Of a DNA stretch of 64,000 nucleotides, positions 7,938-15,438 are shown piece after piece. Origin of the DNA: Streptomyces sp. CBMA291 (GTDB lineage Bacteria; Actinomycetota; Actinomycetes; Streptomycetales; Streptomycetaceae); the NCBI RefSeq assembly GCF_014596525.1, contig NZ_MSJP01000061.1:1-64000 (forward strand), written 5' to 3'. Position numbers and translations under genes: made by a program. The notes beneath the pieces are model-generated. The model was not told the origin of the DNA and made no database searches. It was given only the letters and a program-made list of their open reading frames with translations. Position 1 is the stretch's first letter. Each line of letters starts with the position of its first letter.

Positions 7938-9059
7938 TCACCAGCCCAGCGTGTCGGCGGTCGTCTCGGCGATGGCGGGCGAGCAGGTCATGCCTCGGCC
8001 GCCGGGGCCGGTGACCAGCCACACGCCGTCGCGGACCTGCTGGCGGTGCACGACGCGGCTCTTGTCGGCGCACTGCGCGTACACACCGGCCCAGCGGCGC
8101 CGGATCTTCGGCAGCGGGCGGCCGAGGAAAGACTCGACGACCCGGGTGAGGTGCTCGTAGGGGTCTTCGAGGGTGTCGAAGGCGAAGGGGTGCTCGTACT
8201 CGTGGGTGTCGCCGATGGTCAGCCCGCCGTCGAGGCGCTGCACCATGAGGAGCTGCATCTTGTGGGCGGCGGCGGTCGGGTCCTGCGGCTGACCGGCCTG
8301 AAGGGCGTCCAGGGCCTCGGAGGCGTAGGCCGGGTAGTAGCGGAAGGAGTCGGCGTCGGCGACGGAGGTCGTCAGCCGCTCGCCGAGGGGCTCCGTCTGC
8401 ATCATCTGGAGCCGGACGCGGCGGACGGGGACCTCGCCCGCGACCTCGCGGACCAGACCGGAGAGCCAGGCGCCGGTGCACAGGACGACGGCGTCGCCCC
8501 GGTGGATCTCGCCCCGGTCGTCGCGGACGGCGTTCTCGCCGACGACGTCACGGACCTCGCGGTTCGGCAGGAACGTGTAGCGGCCGCTGGCGAGGAGGGC
8601 CTCGCGGAGGGCGAGTTGCGCGGTGCGCGGCTCGACGGCGGCGTCCCGCTCGCACCACAGGGCGGCCTGGAACTCACCGCGCAGGGCCGGGTTGACCTCG
8701 CGCGCCTCGGCGGCGGTGAGCAGCTTGTAGCCGCGCGCGGCGGCGTCGGGGCGGGCCAGGGCGGCCTCGGCGACGGCCAGTTCCAGCTCGTTGCGTACGG
8801 GGGTGAGGGACCCGATGGCCCGGAAGCCGAGCCTGGGGACGCGGGCTCCGACGCCCTCCCAGAGTTCCCGGGCGCGCAGGGCGGTGTCGAGTTCCTCGCC
8901 ACCCGCCCGGCCACTGACCCAGATCTGGCCGAAGTTGCGGAGGGACGCCCCGCGCGCCTCGGCCTCGCGCTCGATGTGTACGACCTCGTGGCCGCGTTCC
9001 ACTGCGTGCCAGGCGTGCATGGTTCCCACCACGCCGGCTCCTACGACGATCACCTTCAT
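7938..9059 (-). CDS. FAD-dependent oxidoreductase of the phosphonate cluster (TIGR03364-type, DAO-like)
   Basis: A 373-residue flavoprotein related to D-amino-acid oxidase/glycine oxidase. The dinucleotide-binding motif VVGAGVVGTMHAWHAVERGH lies at the N-terminus, GDAVVLCTGAWLS at mid-length, and a C-terminal GVWLVTGPGGRGMTCSPAIAE is the second FAD contact. Such enzymes co-occur with phosphonatase-like hydrolases and aminophosphonate transporters, and are thought to oxidise an (N-methyl)aminoethylphosphonate to the aldehyde. I take ATG 9059 because the FAD motif begins at once; a start at 9131 would add a meaningless leader. No strong ribosome site is visible. Confidence 0.85.
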   Translation of the reverse strand: MKVIVVGAGVVGTMHAWHAVERGHEVVHIEREAEARGASLRNFGQIWVSGRAGGEELDTALRARELWEGVGARVPRLGFRAIGSLTPVRNELELAVAEAALARPDAAARGYKLLTAAEAREVNPALRGEFQAALWCERDAAVEPRTAQLALREALLASGRYTFLPNREVRDVVGENAVRDDRGEIHRGDAVVLCTGAWLSGLVREVAGEVPVRRVRLQMMQTEPLGERLTTSVADADSFRYYPAYASEALDALQAGQPQDPTAAAHKMQLLMVQRLDGGLTIGDTHEYEHPFAFDTLEDPYEHLTRVVESFLGRPLPKIRRRWAGVYAQCADKSRVVHRQQVRDGVWLVTGPGGRGMTCSPAIAETTADTLGW

Positions 9060-9132
9060 GACAGCGAGATTCGCGGCGGGGGGTGTCCCGGGTGGGGCCG
9101 CCGGGCAACGGGACGGTGAACGGGCCGACAAG

Positions 9133-9146
9133 CTTGGACCAGACCC
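9133..9146 (-). promoter_or_regulatory. Candidate GntR operator before the catabolic/transport genes
   Basis: CTTGGACCAGACCC lies at the 3' end of the GntR gene, just upstream of the oxidoreductase. Its TGGACC/AGACC elements resemble half-sites bound by HutC-subfamily GntR proteins. It is not a perfect palindrome, so this is a suggestion only. Confidence 0.3.
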
Positions 9147-9147
9147 G

Positions 9148-9945
9148 TTACCGTTCCGTGATCAATGGAGGCGGGGGTTCCGAGGGCCGGTCCTGGCGCC
9201 CCAGATGGGCCGTGAAACTGAACCGGTCGCCCCGGTAGAGGGTGCGGACCCGTTCGAGCGGGCGGCCCGCCGCGTCCCGGGAGACCCGGTGCAGCAGCAG
9301 CATGGGAAGGGCCGGCGGGGTGCCGATCAGCAGGGCTTCCCTGGGGGTCGCCAGCACCGTCTCGATGCGCTCGTCGGCGTCGCCGAAGGAGATCCCGAGC
9401 CGGTCGCGGAGATAGGCGTAGAAGGAGGAGTCCGGGTCGAACTCGACGTCGAGCCCGGGAGCCCGCGCCTCGGAGACGTACGTGCTTTCGAGCCCGACCC
9501 GCTCGTCGTCGGCGAGCAGCACCCGCTCCATGTGCCAGACGTTCGCGCCGGGCTCGGCGCCGACCTCGGGGGCCAGCACCTCGGGGCAGGGGAAACGGTC
9601 CAGCGAGATCAGCGCGCGGCCGGGGCGGCGGCCCTGACGGCGCAGGCCCTCGGTGTAACTGGCGAGGGAGAGCGGCTGTTCGAGTTTGGGACCCGCGACG
9701 ACCGTGCCCCGGCCCTGCCGCCGGAGCCGCCCTTCGAGGAGGAGTTCGCGCAGCGCCTGCCGCAGGGTCTCGCGGGACACCTCGTACCGGACGGCGAGGT
9801 CCCGCTCCGTGGGCAGCAGCCCGCCCTCCCCCAAGTCGTCGACCATCAAGGAGAGTTTGGCCTTCACCGCGTAGTACTTGGGAACGCGGCCGTGCTCCGG
9901 AACGCCGGCGCGGACAGGGGCGCCGGGGGTGCTCTGATAGTTCAC
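9148..9945 (-). CDS. GntR family transcriptional regulator (HutC subfamily)
   Basis: A 265-residue regulator. The winged helix (about 25-90) reads LLPTERDLAVRYEVSRETLR with the wing GRLRRQGRGTVVA. The UTRA ligand domain follows (about 105-255), with ERVLLADDERVGLESTYV and SFTAHLGR near the end. It sits first among the phosphonate genes on the same strand, so it is the likely local regulator, with a phosphonate or its aldehyde as effector. GTG 9945 overlaps the stop of the preceding surface-protein gene (GTGA), so its translation is probably coupled to that gene. Confidence 0.9.
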   Translation of the reverse strand: MNYQSTPGAPVRAGVPEHGRVPKYYAVKAKLSLMVDDLGEGGLLPTERDLAVRYEVSRETLRQALRELLLEGRLRRQGRGTVVAGPKLEQPLSLASYTEGLRRQGRRPGRALISLDRFPCPEVLAPEVGAEPGANVWHMERVLLADDERVGLESTYVSEARAPGLDVEFDPDSSFYAYLRDRLGISFGDADERIETVLATPREALLIGTPPALPMLLLHRVSRDAAGRPLERVRTLYRGDRFSFTAHLGRQDRPSEPPPPLITER

Positions 9946-11126
9946 CGGGGGATGGTCGCAGACGGGGATGAACGGGAAGGTGTACGGGAAGTGACCCGCC
10001 GGTGCCGGACTTTCCGCCCCACGATCACCAACACCGCACCGAGCAGCAGGAACCCGCCCGCGTAGGGCGCGACCCGCAGGGCCCGAGCCCTCGACTCCCG
10101 CCCGGTGTAAGCGAGTTCACCCCGTACGGGGCTCTCGTCGACCTCCGACTCGACGGCGCCGGGGCCGAGGGGCCGGGGGGCGGCCGAGGGGGGCCGGGAA
10201 GGGGGGGATGTGTCAGGTGCGGGGGGCCGGGGGGTGCCGCCGACGACGGGGGTGCTCTGGGCGGGGCCGGGGGTGACGGGGCTCTGGGCGGGGCCGGTGC
10301 CGGTGGCGGGGGCGGGGCTCGTACGGTCAGACCTGCCCGGAGTCGCCGACATCGGCGACTCCGGCTTCGGCGACTCCGACGTCGGCGACTCCGGCCGGTC
10401 TGGGGCGTAAGGGGTGCCCGTGGCGTCAGGGGTGCCTGTGGCGTCAGGACCGGCGGGGCCGACGGTCAGCCGGTAGTCGCCGGACTCGCCCACCCAGTCG
10501 CCGTCGGCGCCCCGGCGCTGCACGACCGCCGCGTTCACGACGACCTCCTCGGGGGCGGTCCCCACCCGGAAGGCCAGCCGTACGGGGACGGTGAGGGTCC
10601 CGCCGGCGGGCACCGCGAAGCCGCCGAAGCCGGTGAAGGCACCCACGTTCTCCGCCTCGTCGGTCCCCTCGAAGGCGACCGGACGCCAGCGGGCCGCGCC
10701 CTCGTCGTAGAACTCCAGCCGGATCTGCTCGGGCCGCAGGACCCGGTCGCGGTCGGTGAGGACGAGCACCGGATGGATGCCGGAGCAGGAGGCGGCGGTG
10801 GTGTTGGTGAGATCGAGCCGCCACTCCTGGAAGACCCCGCCCGCCGGATAGTCGACGGGCCCGCCCCGAATCCGCGCGGCGAGCGGAAACACGACCCCGG
10901 CGGGCGGACCACAGGAGGGCGGAAGGGGCTCGGGGACAGGGGCGGACGCGAAGGCGCCGGGGGCGGCCAGGGCGGAGGCGGTGGCGGCCGGGGTGGCCGG
11001 GGCGGAGGCGGGGGCGGCCGGGGTGGGAGCGGCCAGGACCAGCTGTGCGCCGGCGGTGACGGCGAGCGCGGCGACGGCCGTGGAGAGGGCGCGGGAGCTG
11101 CGCGGGCGCAGGGGTACGGGTGCCAT
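9942..11126 (-). CDS. Secreted LAxTG cell-wall-anchored protein
   Basis: A 394-residue exported protein. A signal peptide (to about residue 33, VLAAPTPAAP) precedes an Ala/Pro tract. A folded domain (about 85-235) has RGGPVDYPAGGVFQEWRLD and a Cys pair (PSCGPPAG, ASCSGIHPV). A Pro/Ser/Thr/Glu stalk of repeated PESPTSESP-like units follows. The end has ELAYTG, a hydrophobic span (APYAGGFLLLGAVLVIVG) and a KVRHRR tail, the class E sortase pattern. ATG 11126 begins the signal peptide. The stop overlaps the GntR start by 4 bases, an unusual partner for a catabolic regulator. Function is unknown. Confidence 0.82.
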   Translation of the reverse strand: MAPVPLRPRSSRALSTAVAALAVTAGAQLVLAAPTPAAPASAPATPAATASALAAPGAFASAPVPEPLPPSCGPPAGVVFPLAARIRGGPVDYPAGGVFQEWRLDLTNTTAASCSGIHPVLVLTDRDRVLRPEQIRLEFYDEGAARWRPVAFEGTDEAENVGAFTGFGGFAVPAGGTLTVPVRLAFRVGTAPEEVVVNAAVVQRRGADGDWVGESGDYRLTVGPAGPDATGTPDATGTPYAPDRPESPTSESPKPESPMSATPGRSDRTSPAPATGTGPAQSPVTPGPAQSTPVVGGTPRPPAPDTSPPSRPPSAAPRPLGPGAVESEVDESPVRGELAYTGRESRARALRVAPYAGGFLLLGAVLVIVGRKVRHRRVTSRTPSRSSPSATIPR

Positions 11127-11585
11127 GGGGCCGGGCCTTTGCTGGTCACGGGCGTACGGGTCGGCCGCGACGTTGCCACGCGGGCGGGGGCGGGGGGAAT
11201 GGCGGCGCCGGGGGTGTCCCTCGGATGAGCGGGGAATCGGTCCGTTTAGCGGATGGTGTGACGATCGGAGTTTGAGCCCGAGGATGCGTCCCGGGAGGCC
11301 GCCCTCCGCCGGGAGATCCACGAGGAGATCCACGAGGAGATCACCCACGCCCCCGAGGGGCCATCGGCGACGGCCCGCTCGGGACCGGGTACGTGAGGCA
11401 GCCCGGCGGGCGGCGAAAAGCCCGGCGCGAGGGCTGCCGGAACGGGGTAACGTCTTTGTCATGTTCTTCCAGACGCCGATTTACGAGTGAGAGCGTGACG
11501 GGCCCCTGTCGACACCGCTCCGTGTCACCGCGCCCGTCCCCCACCGAAATCCGTAGACCACCTCACCTCATCACCGGGAGAACCC
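11127..11585. other. Intergenic region with divergent promoters, no supported gene
   Basis: 459 bases between the leftward LAxTG gene and the rightward small-protein gene. It must hold both promoters. A short in-frame GAGATCCACGAG repeat (three copies around 11310-11343) encodes acidic residues in one frame, but that frame has no start codon after an upstream stop. I see no gene or RNA here. Confidence 0.5.
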
Positions 11586-11822
11586 ATGCCCGACAGCAAG
11601 AACATCAACAACCCCGTGGGCCAGGGCGGCGGCCAGCGCAAGCGGCAGTCCCGCGCCGAACGGCAGAACAACGGCCCGCATCGCAACCTCGACCGCCAGA
11701 ACGCAGCCGACAACAAGGCGGAACTGGTCCGCAAGATGCGCGAGAAGGCCCAGGCGACCGAGACCACCACGCAGGCGGGCGAAGACGCCGGTCAGACGGA
11801 CGACGCCGCCACGCAGAGCTGA
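11586..11822 (+). CDS. Small hydrophilic Streptomyces protein (DUF6243-like)
   Basis: A 78-residue highly charged protein without signal or membrane segment. The first half is Gly/Asn/Arg-rich (NNPVGQGGGQRKRQSRAERQ), the middle is a Lys/Glu helix (KAELVRKMREKAQA) and the tail is Thr/Asp-rich. It resembles a small family common in streptomycetes that I recall as DUF6243; no function is known. A GGGAG ribosome site precedes ATG 11586, and a strong terminator follows 51 bases after the stop, so it is a single-gene transcript. Confidence 0.75.
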   Translation: MPDSKNINNPVGQGGGQRKRQSRAERQNNGPHRNLDRQNAADNKAELVRKMREKAQATETTTQAGEDAGQTDDAATQS

Positions 11823-11873
11823 CACACGGCCGCCACAGGACGGCACCGCACCGGGGAATCCCCGGACACGAAT

Positions 11874-11902
11874 GAAGCCCCAGGTCCCTGACCTGGGGCT
11901 TC
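11874..11902 (+). terminator. Hairpin terminator of the small-protein gene
   Basis: A 13-base perfect stem (GAAGCCCCAGGTC with its complement) and a CCT loop. It sits between two convergent small genes and may serve both directions. Confidence 0.8.
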
Positions 11903-11925
11903 GCCGTGGAGCGGATCGGTTGTCC

Positions 11926-12084
11926 CTACTGCCCGCAGCCGGGAAGGTGGGCCTTGCCGCTGGCGTGAATGATGATCGCAGCCGTCGGCCACTCGTCCCA
12001 TCCGTCGGCGGACGCACCGCCGCGAGGTGTGCGCGGAGCGCAGTCCGCGCAGTTGTGCATTTCATGGCGTTCGCAGTACCGCAT
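11926..12084 (-). CDS. Small Cys/His-rich protein
   Basis: A 52-residue protein starting MRYCERHEMHNCADCA and ending HLPGCGQ. Four cysteines (4, 12, 15, 50) and several histidines near them suggest a small metal-binding domain, and the centre DEWPTAAIIIHASGKAHL looks like a beta-hairpin. AGAGGA precedes ATG 12084, and the stop is followed by the bidirectional hairpin at 11874-11902, so start, stop, ribosome site and terminator all fit a real gene. I know no function; zinc binding is inferred from the Cys/His spacing. Confidence 0.6.
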   Translation of the reverse strand: MRYCERHEMHNCADCAPRTPRGGASADGWDEWPTAAIIIHASGKAHLPGCGQ

Positions 12085-12227
12085 CGTCCTCTTCCCGTCA
12101 GGTCCGCGATCAGGCTACTGAGATCGGACCTGAAACCAGGCCAATTCCGAGGCATACATACTGATATGCCAAACCGTCCGGACGGTGCGGCACGGCTCGC
12201 GTCAGCGTTCCCCTCGGGCGTGAGCAG

Positions 12228-13358
12228 CTACTGCCCCAGGGACGGATCCGGTCCGAAGTCGGCGACCCGCATGGTGGCCGATCCTCCGGGCGGGCTGTTG
12301 AGCACGCCACGGACGCGCACGGGGATGCCGGAGTCGTGGCAGCGCACTGCCTCGTGATAGCCGGCGTCGGGAAGATCCATCCAGACCGTGCGACTGCGTC
12401 GCTGGATGAGGGCCTGGACGCCCACTCTGCCCGTCTCGTCGCCCGGATGGCGGTTCAGGTGGGTGACCAGCCCGAAGATGACGTTCTCGCGGCTGTAGAC
12501 ACTCGTTTTGAGCTGGTCGGACACCCGCTCCACGATGGCGATGGCATCGTGGTTGAACTCGACTTCGCGTGGTGTTCCGGGCGGTGCTGCCGCCACCCGG
12601 GACCAGTTGAAAGTCACGTCCAGGGTGTCGACCGCGTCGCTGTTCACGACCTTCGTCAGGGCTTGGCACAGCTCGTACGAGACGCCTTCCCCGATGGAAT
12701 CGGTGATCTCGCTGGGAGTGGGCACCCGCGTGGCGCCGGCCATTTCCTCCAGCACGCCCAAGGCGCGGGACATGGTCGCGGTGACCCGCCGGTCGAAGAG
12801 CGTCTCCTCGACCTCGATGTCGATCTGCTCCTGCCCGCGCTCGTACACGTCCCGAGGGGACCGCGCCTGGCTGATGATGGGCACGATGTACGAGCCCTTG
12901 CGGGTCTGGCCGAGGCGGACATCGCGGGCCTGGTCCCGGGCGCGCGTAGGGAAATTGCGAAAGTGTCCCTGTCGGCGGATGGTGGCGGCGGCCGAAGCCA
13001 CGCGGAGACGTTTGGCGGACTGGAACAACTCGAATCCGGCATCGAGTGGAATCGATCCGTCGCGAATGGTGGGGTGGGACGCTCTGAGGTCCGTGACGTC
13101 GTGGAAAACGGATGCGATGGCGTCCTGCACGGTCCGGATGTCTTCGGAACCGACACGCGCCAGGTCCTCGACGAGCATACGGGCGCGCTTGCCGAAATCC
13201 GGGGCGCCCGCCTTCATGGGGACGAGTACGACTTCCTCGGTCGGCCCCGGCAGGCGCCAGAGTTCCGCCACGGCGCCGCCGGAGACGGCAGACCAGCCGG
13301 TGACCTTGAGGTAGCTGCGGATCTCTTCGGGCCCGAAGGGAAGTGCGTCGCTCGCCAT
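12228..13358 (-). CDS. Hypothetical protein paired with a DUF4365 nuclease-like protein
   Basis: A 376-residue soluble protein that I do not recognise. The N-terminal ~65 residues (YLKVTGWSAVSGGAVAELWR, then EEVVLVPM) look like a small beta-rich module. The centre (about 70-200) is helical and basic (RARDQARDVRLGQTRKGSYIVPI). The C-terminal ~120 residues (AIVERVSDQLKTSVYS, VRVRGVLNSPPGG, ATMRVADFG) resemble an OB-type nucleic-acid-binding fold, which is only an impression. ATG 13358 lies one base beyond the stop of the upstream DUF4365 gene, so the two are translated together. Base composition is slightly less GC-rich than the neighbours. A defence function is inferred from the partner. Confidence 0.7.
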   Translation of the reverse strand: MASDALPFGPEEIRSYLKVTGWSAVSGGAVAELWRLPGPTEEVVLVPMKAGAPDFGKRARMLVEDLARVGSEDIRTVQDAIASVFHDVTDLRASHPTIRDGSIPLDAGFELFQSAKRLRVASAAATIRRQGHFRNFPTRARDQARDVRLGQTRKGSYIVPIISQARSPRDVYERGQEQIDIEVEETLFDRRVTATMSRALGVLEEMAGATRVPTPSEITDSIGEGVSYELCQALTKVVNSDAVDTLDVTFNWSRVAAAPPGTPREVEFNHDAIAIVERVSDQLKTSVYSRENVIFGLVTHLNRHPGDETGRVGVQALIQRRSRTVWMDLPDAGYHEAVRCHDSGIPVRVRGVLNSPPGGSATMRVADFGPDPSLGQ

Positions 13359-13359
13359 G

Positions 13360-13863
13360 TCAGTTCACCGCCCCGCTGCCGGAGAGAACAATGCCGCGCG
13401 CCATGTCGAACATGCCGCGCATGGACTTCACCGAGAGCTGTTGCTCCTCCGGAAGACTGATAGCCGTCGTCACCTTGCTGGTCACCGAGTCACGGCCATG
13501 TAAGCAGGCCCAATATCCGTGGCAGGCGAGCACGACCGAATCGGAGTGCTGAGTGACCCAGAGTTCGAGGTTGGTCGGCACGACCAGGAGCACCAGGTGC
13601 CCGGGTGCCGAACGTTCCGTGCTGCGCAGTTTGTCGTAGGTCTCGATATCCAGGTCAAAGCTGTATCCGCCTCGGACGACCCGAGGACTCTGGGTGCACT
13701 TGAGCTGAAAGTCGACCATGAGACCGCGATCCCGGAGGGTGACGTCCACACCGTCTTTGTCGACGTTCCACTCACCCACGGTGTAACCGCCTCGGGAAGC
13801 GAGTGCGTGTACGTACGCGCGGCTGATCTGTTCCTTCTGCCAGCTTGTCGCCTCGCCTGCCAC
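13360..13863 (-). CDS. DUF4365 domain protein (PD-(D/E)XK-like nuclease fold)
   Basis: A 167-residue protein. The first 70 residues carry the DUF4365 pattern: EQISRAYVHALASRGGYTVG, then DKDGVDVTLRD and VDFQLKCTQ. The Glu, the Asp of GVDV and the QLK lysine sit where a PD-(D/E)XK-type active site (E-D-QxK) is expected. The remainder (LVLLVVPTNLELWVTQHSD) is beta-rich. I chose GTG 13863 because GGGGGAGG lies upstream and the domain begins straight after it; longer starts add low-complexity sequence. It is the first gene of a two-gene unit. DUF4365 proteins are often found in defence islands; its target is unknown. Confidence 0.72.
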   Translation of the reverse strand: MAGEATSWQKEQISRAYVHALASRGGYTVGEWNVDKDGVDVTLRDRGLMVDFQLKCTQSPRVVRGGYSFDLDIETYDKLRSTERSAPGHLVLLVVPTNLELWVTQHSDSVVLACHGYWACLHGRDSVTSKVTTAISLPEEQQLSVKSMRGMFDMARGIVLSGSGAVN

Positions 13864-14233
13864 GCGCCCTCCCCCTCGCCGCTTGATCGCGAGGATAGGC
13901 GCGGACGAAGCTTGTGGGAACAGGGCATCACGCGCCTGGCCATTTACATGAGTTGGCGGCGCGCATTTCTCGCCACGCATGTCCAGTAGAGCCACGAATC
14001 TCGTCCTTGAAGCCGCGTGTGGCTGATGTCAGACGAGGGAACGGTCGGTGCGGTGCGGCATGGTCTCCCTCTTCAGATGGGCGTCCCACCGGTCAGCGTA
14101 GTGAGGCGGAGGCGGCAAGCTCGGCAACGGCGTGCCGGTGGCCGCCGGAGCGAGACCAGGGGCCGGTGCCCAGTCGGGCTGACGGCCCAGGTCGGGCAGG
14201 TCACCGGCAGTCTTCGAGAGCGGGTAGCGCCCC
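13864..14233. other. Intergenic region without a supported gene
   Basis: 370 bases between the DUF4365 gene and the ROK regulator stop. Upstream of the DUF4365 start it should contain that operon's promoter. No frame has convincing coding character, and I found no tRNA, hairpin terminator or long repeat. Confidence 0.5.
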
Positions 14234-15382
14234 TCACCCCTCCCCCCACACCCTCCCCGCCCGCCCCCCGTACACAGGGCTCAGGAGCAGCCACGCCGCG
14301 CCCTCCGCCACCAGGTCCGGGTGGGTGGCGGGCTCGACCGGGGTCGGCAGGTGGAGGGCGGTCAGGGTCTCCCGTACACCCGTCGTGAACGTCTCCGGTG
14401 CGGCCAGTACCGTCCGGCCGCCCAGGACGATCCGGTCGACGTCGAGGAGCCGTACGAGGTTGGCCGCGCCGGTGCCCAGCAGGCGGGCGGCACCCGGCAG
14501 GTCGTCGCGCGCGACCGCCGCCAGGCACAGCGCCTCCAGGCAGCCGCGTCCTCCGCAGGCGCACGGCGGCCCGTCGAGCCGTACGGTCTGGTGGCCCAGT
14601 TCCCCCGCGCCCGTCCTCTCCCCGCGCAGCGGCGCCCCGCCGAGGACGAGGCCCGCGCCCAGACCCGTACCGAGGTGGACGTACGCGAAGGAGGCGGGGG
14701 CGCCGGGGGCCAGGGCCAGGCCGAGGGCGGCGGCGTTGGTGTCCTTGTCCAGGGCGACCGGCAGCCCGAGGCGGCGGGCCAGCTCGGCGCGGACCGGCCG
14801 GCCCTCCCACTGCGGAAAGCCCGTCACCCGTCCCGGCACGCCCGTGCGATGGTCCAGCGGACCCGGCATGGCCACGCCCACGCCGAGGACCCGCCCGGGA
14901 GCCTCGGCGAGCAGCCGCCGCACCTCCTCCACCACGGCATCGAGAACCACGGTGTGGGCGACGGGCCCCGCCCCGGCATCGAGGACAGGCCCCACCGCGT
15001 CCCGGGCGGCCCCCGCCCCCGCCCGCAGCCCGCGCGGGCTGCGGCGTACCGCGACCGGCGTGCCCGCGAGGTCGACGAGGAGGACCGTCAGCTCGTCTCG
15101 GTCGAGGTGGGCGCCCACCGCGTACCCGGCGGAGGGGACGAGCCGCAGCACGGTCCGCGGCTTGCCGCCCGTCGAGGCGCGGTGCCCCGCCTCGGCGGCC
15201 AGGCCCTCCGCACGCAGCCGTGCGGTGATCTTGCTGACCGCCTGCGGGGTGAGCCCGGTGCGCTCGGCCAGCTCCGGGCGGCTGATGCCGGTCTCCCCCG
15301 CCGTCCGCAGCAGGTCGAGGACGAGCGCCGCGTTGTGGCTGCGCAGCGCCGGTACGTTCACTCCGCCGAGGTCCGTCTTCAC
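14234..15382 (-). CDS. ROK family transcriptional regulator
   Basis: A 382-residue repressor-type ROK protein. The N-terminal winged helix (about 10-75) reads ISRPELAERTGLTPQAVSKI. A sugar-kinase-like domain follows with VGVAMPGPLD, ALDKDTNAAALG and GTGLGAGLVL. The ROK zinc site is GELGHQTV plus CACGGRGCLE with its three cysteines intact. The final residues (about 355-382) are rich in Gly/Arg and look unstructured. It is divergent from a Gfo/Idh oxidoreductase across a 56-base gap with GTTGC/GCAAC repeats, which suggests it controls that gene and itself in response to a sugar. Confidence 0.88.
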   Translation of the reverse strand: MKTDLGGVNVPALRSHNAALVLDLLRTAGETGISRPELAERTGLTPQAVSKITARLRAEGLAAEAGHRASTGGKPRTVLRLVPSAGYAVGAHLDRDELTVLLVDLAGTPVAVRRSPRGLRAGAGAARDAVGPVLDAGAGPVAHTVVLDAVVEEVRRLLAEAPGRVLGVGVAMPGPLDHRTGVPGRVTGFPQWEGRPVRAELARRLGLPVALDKDTNAAALGLALAPGAPASFAYVHLGTGLGAGLVLGGAPLRGERTGAGELGHQTVRLDGPPCACGGRGCLEALCLAAVARDDLPGAARLLGTGAANLVRLLDVDRIVLGGRTVLAAPETFTTGVRETLTALHLPTPVEPATHPDLVAEGAAWLLLSPVYGGRAGRVWGEG

Positions 15383-15397
15383 CCGCCCATTGTCGCC

Positions 15398-15425
15398 GTT
15401 GCTTGCACTTCGGCAACACCGTTGC
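15398..15425. promoter_or_regulatory. Operator repeats between ROK regulator and oxidoreductase
   Basis: GTTGC (15398-15402) and GCAAC (15413-15417) form an inverted repeat with a 10-base spacer. A further GTTGC follows at 15421-15425, so CGTTGCTT occurs twice about 23 bases apart. The position in the divergent gap fits binding by the adjacent ROK protein. Confidence 0.5.
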
Positions 15426-15438
15426 TTAAGTGGGCGCC

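Noticed and set aside
9133..9146. Possible DasR (dre) site before the phosphonate oxidoreductase
   Set aside because: It shares only TGG/CC/AGACC with the dre consensus and is not palindromic; I list it only as a weak local GntR site.
11254..11395. Acidic open stretch with EIHEEIHEEI repeats
   Set aside because: It has no start codon after an upstream stop and no ribosome site; it may be a chance repeat or a relic.
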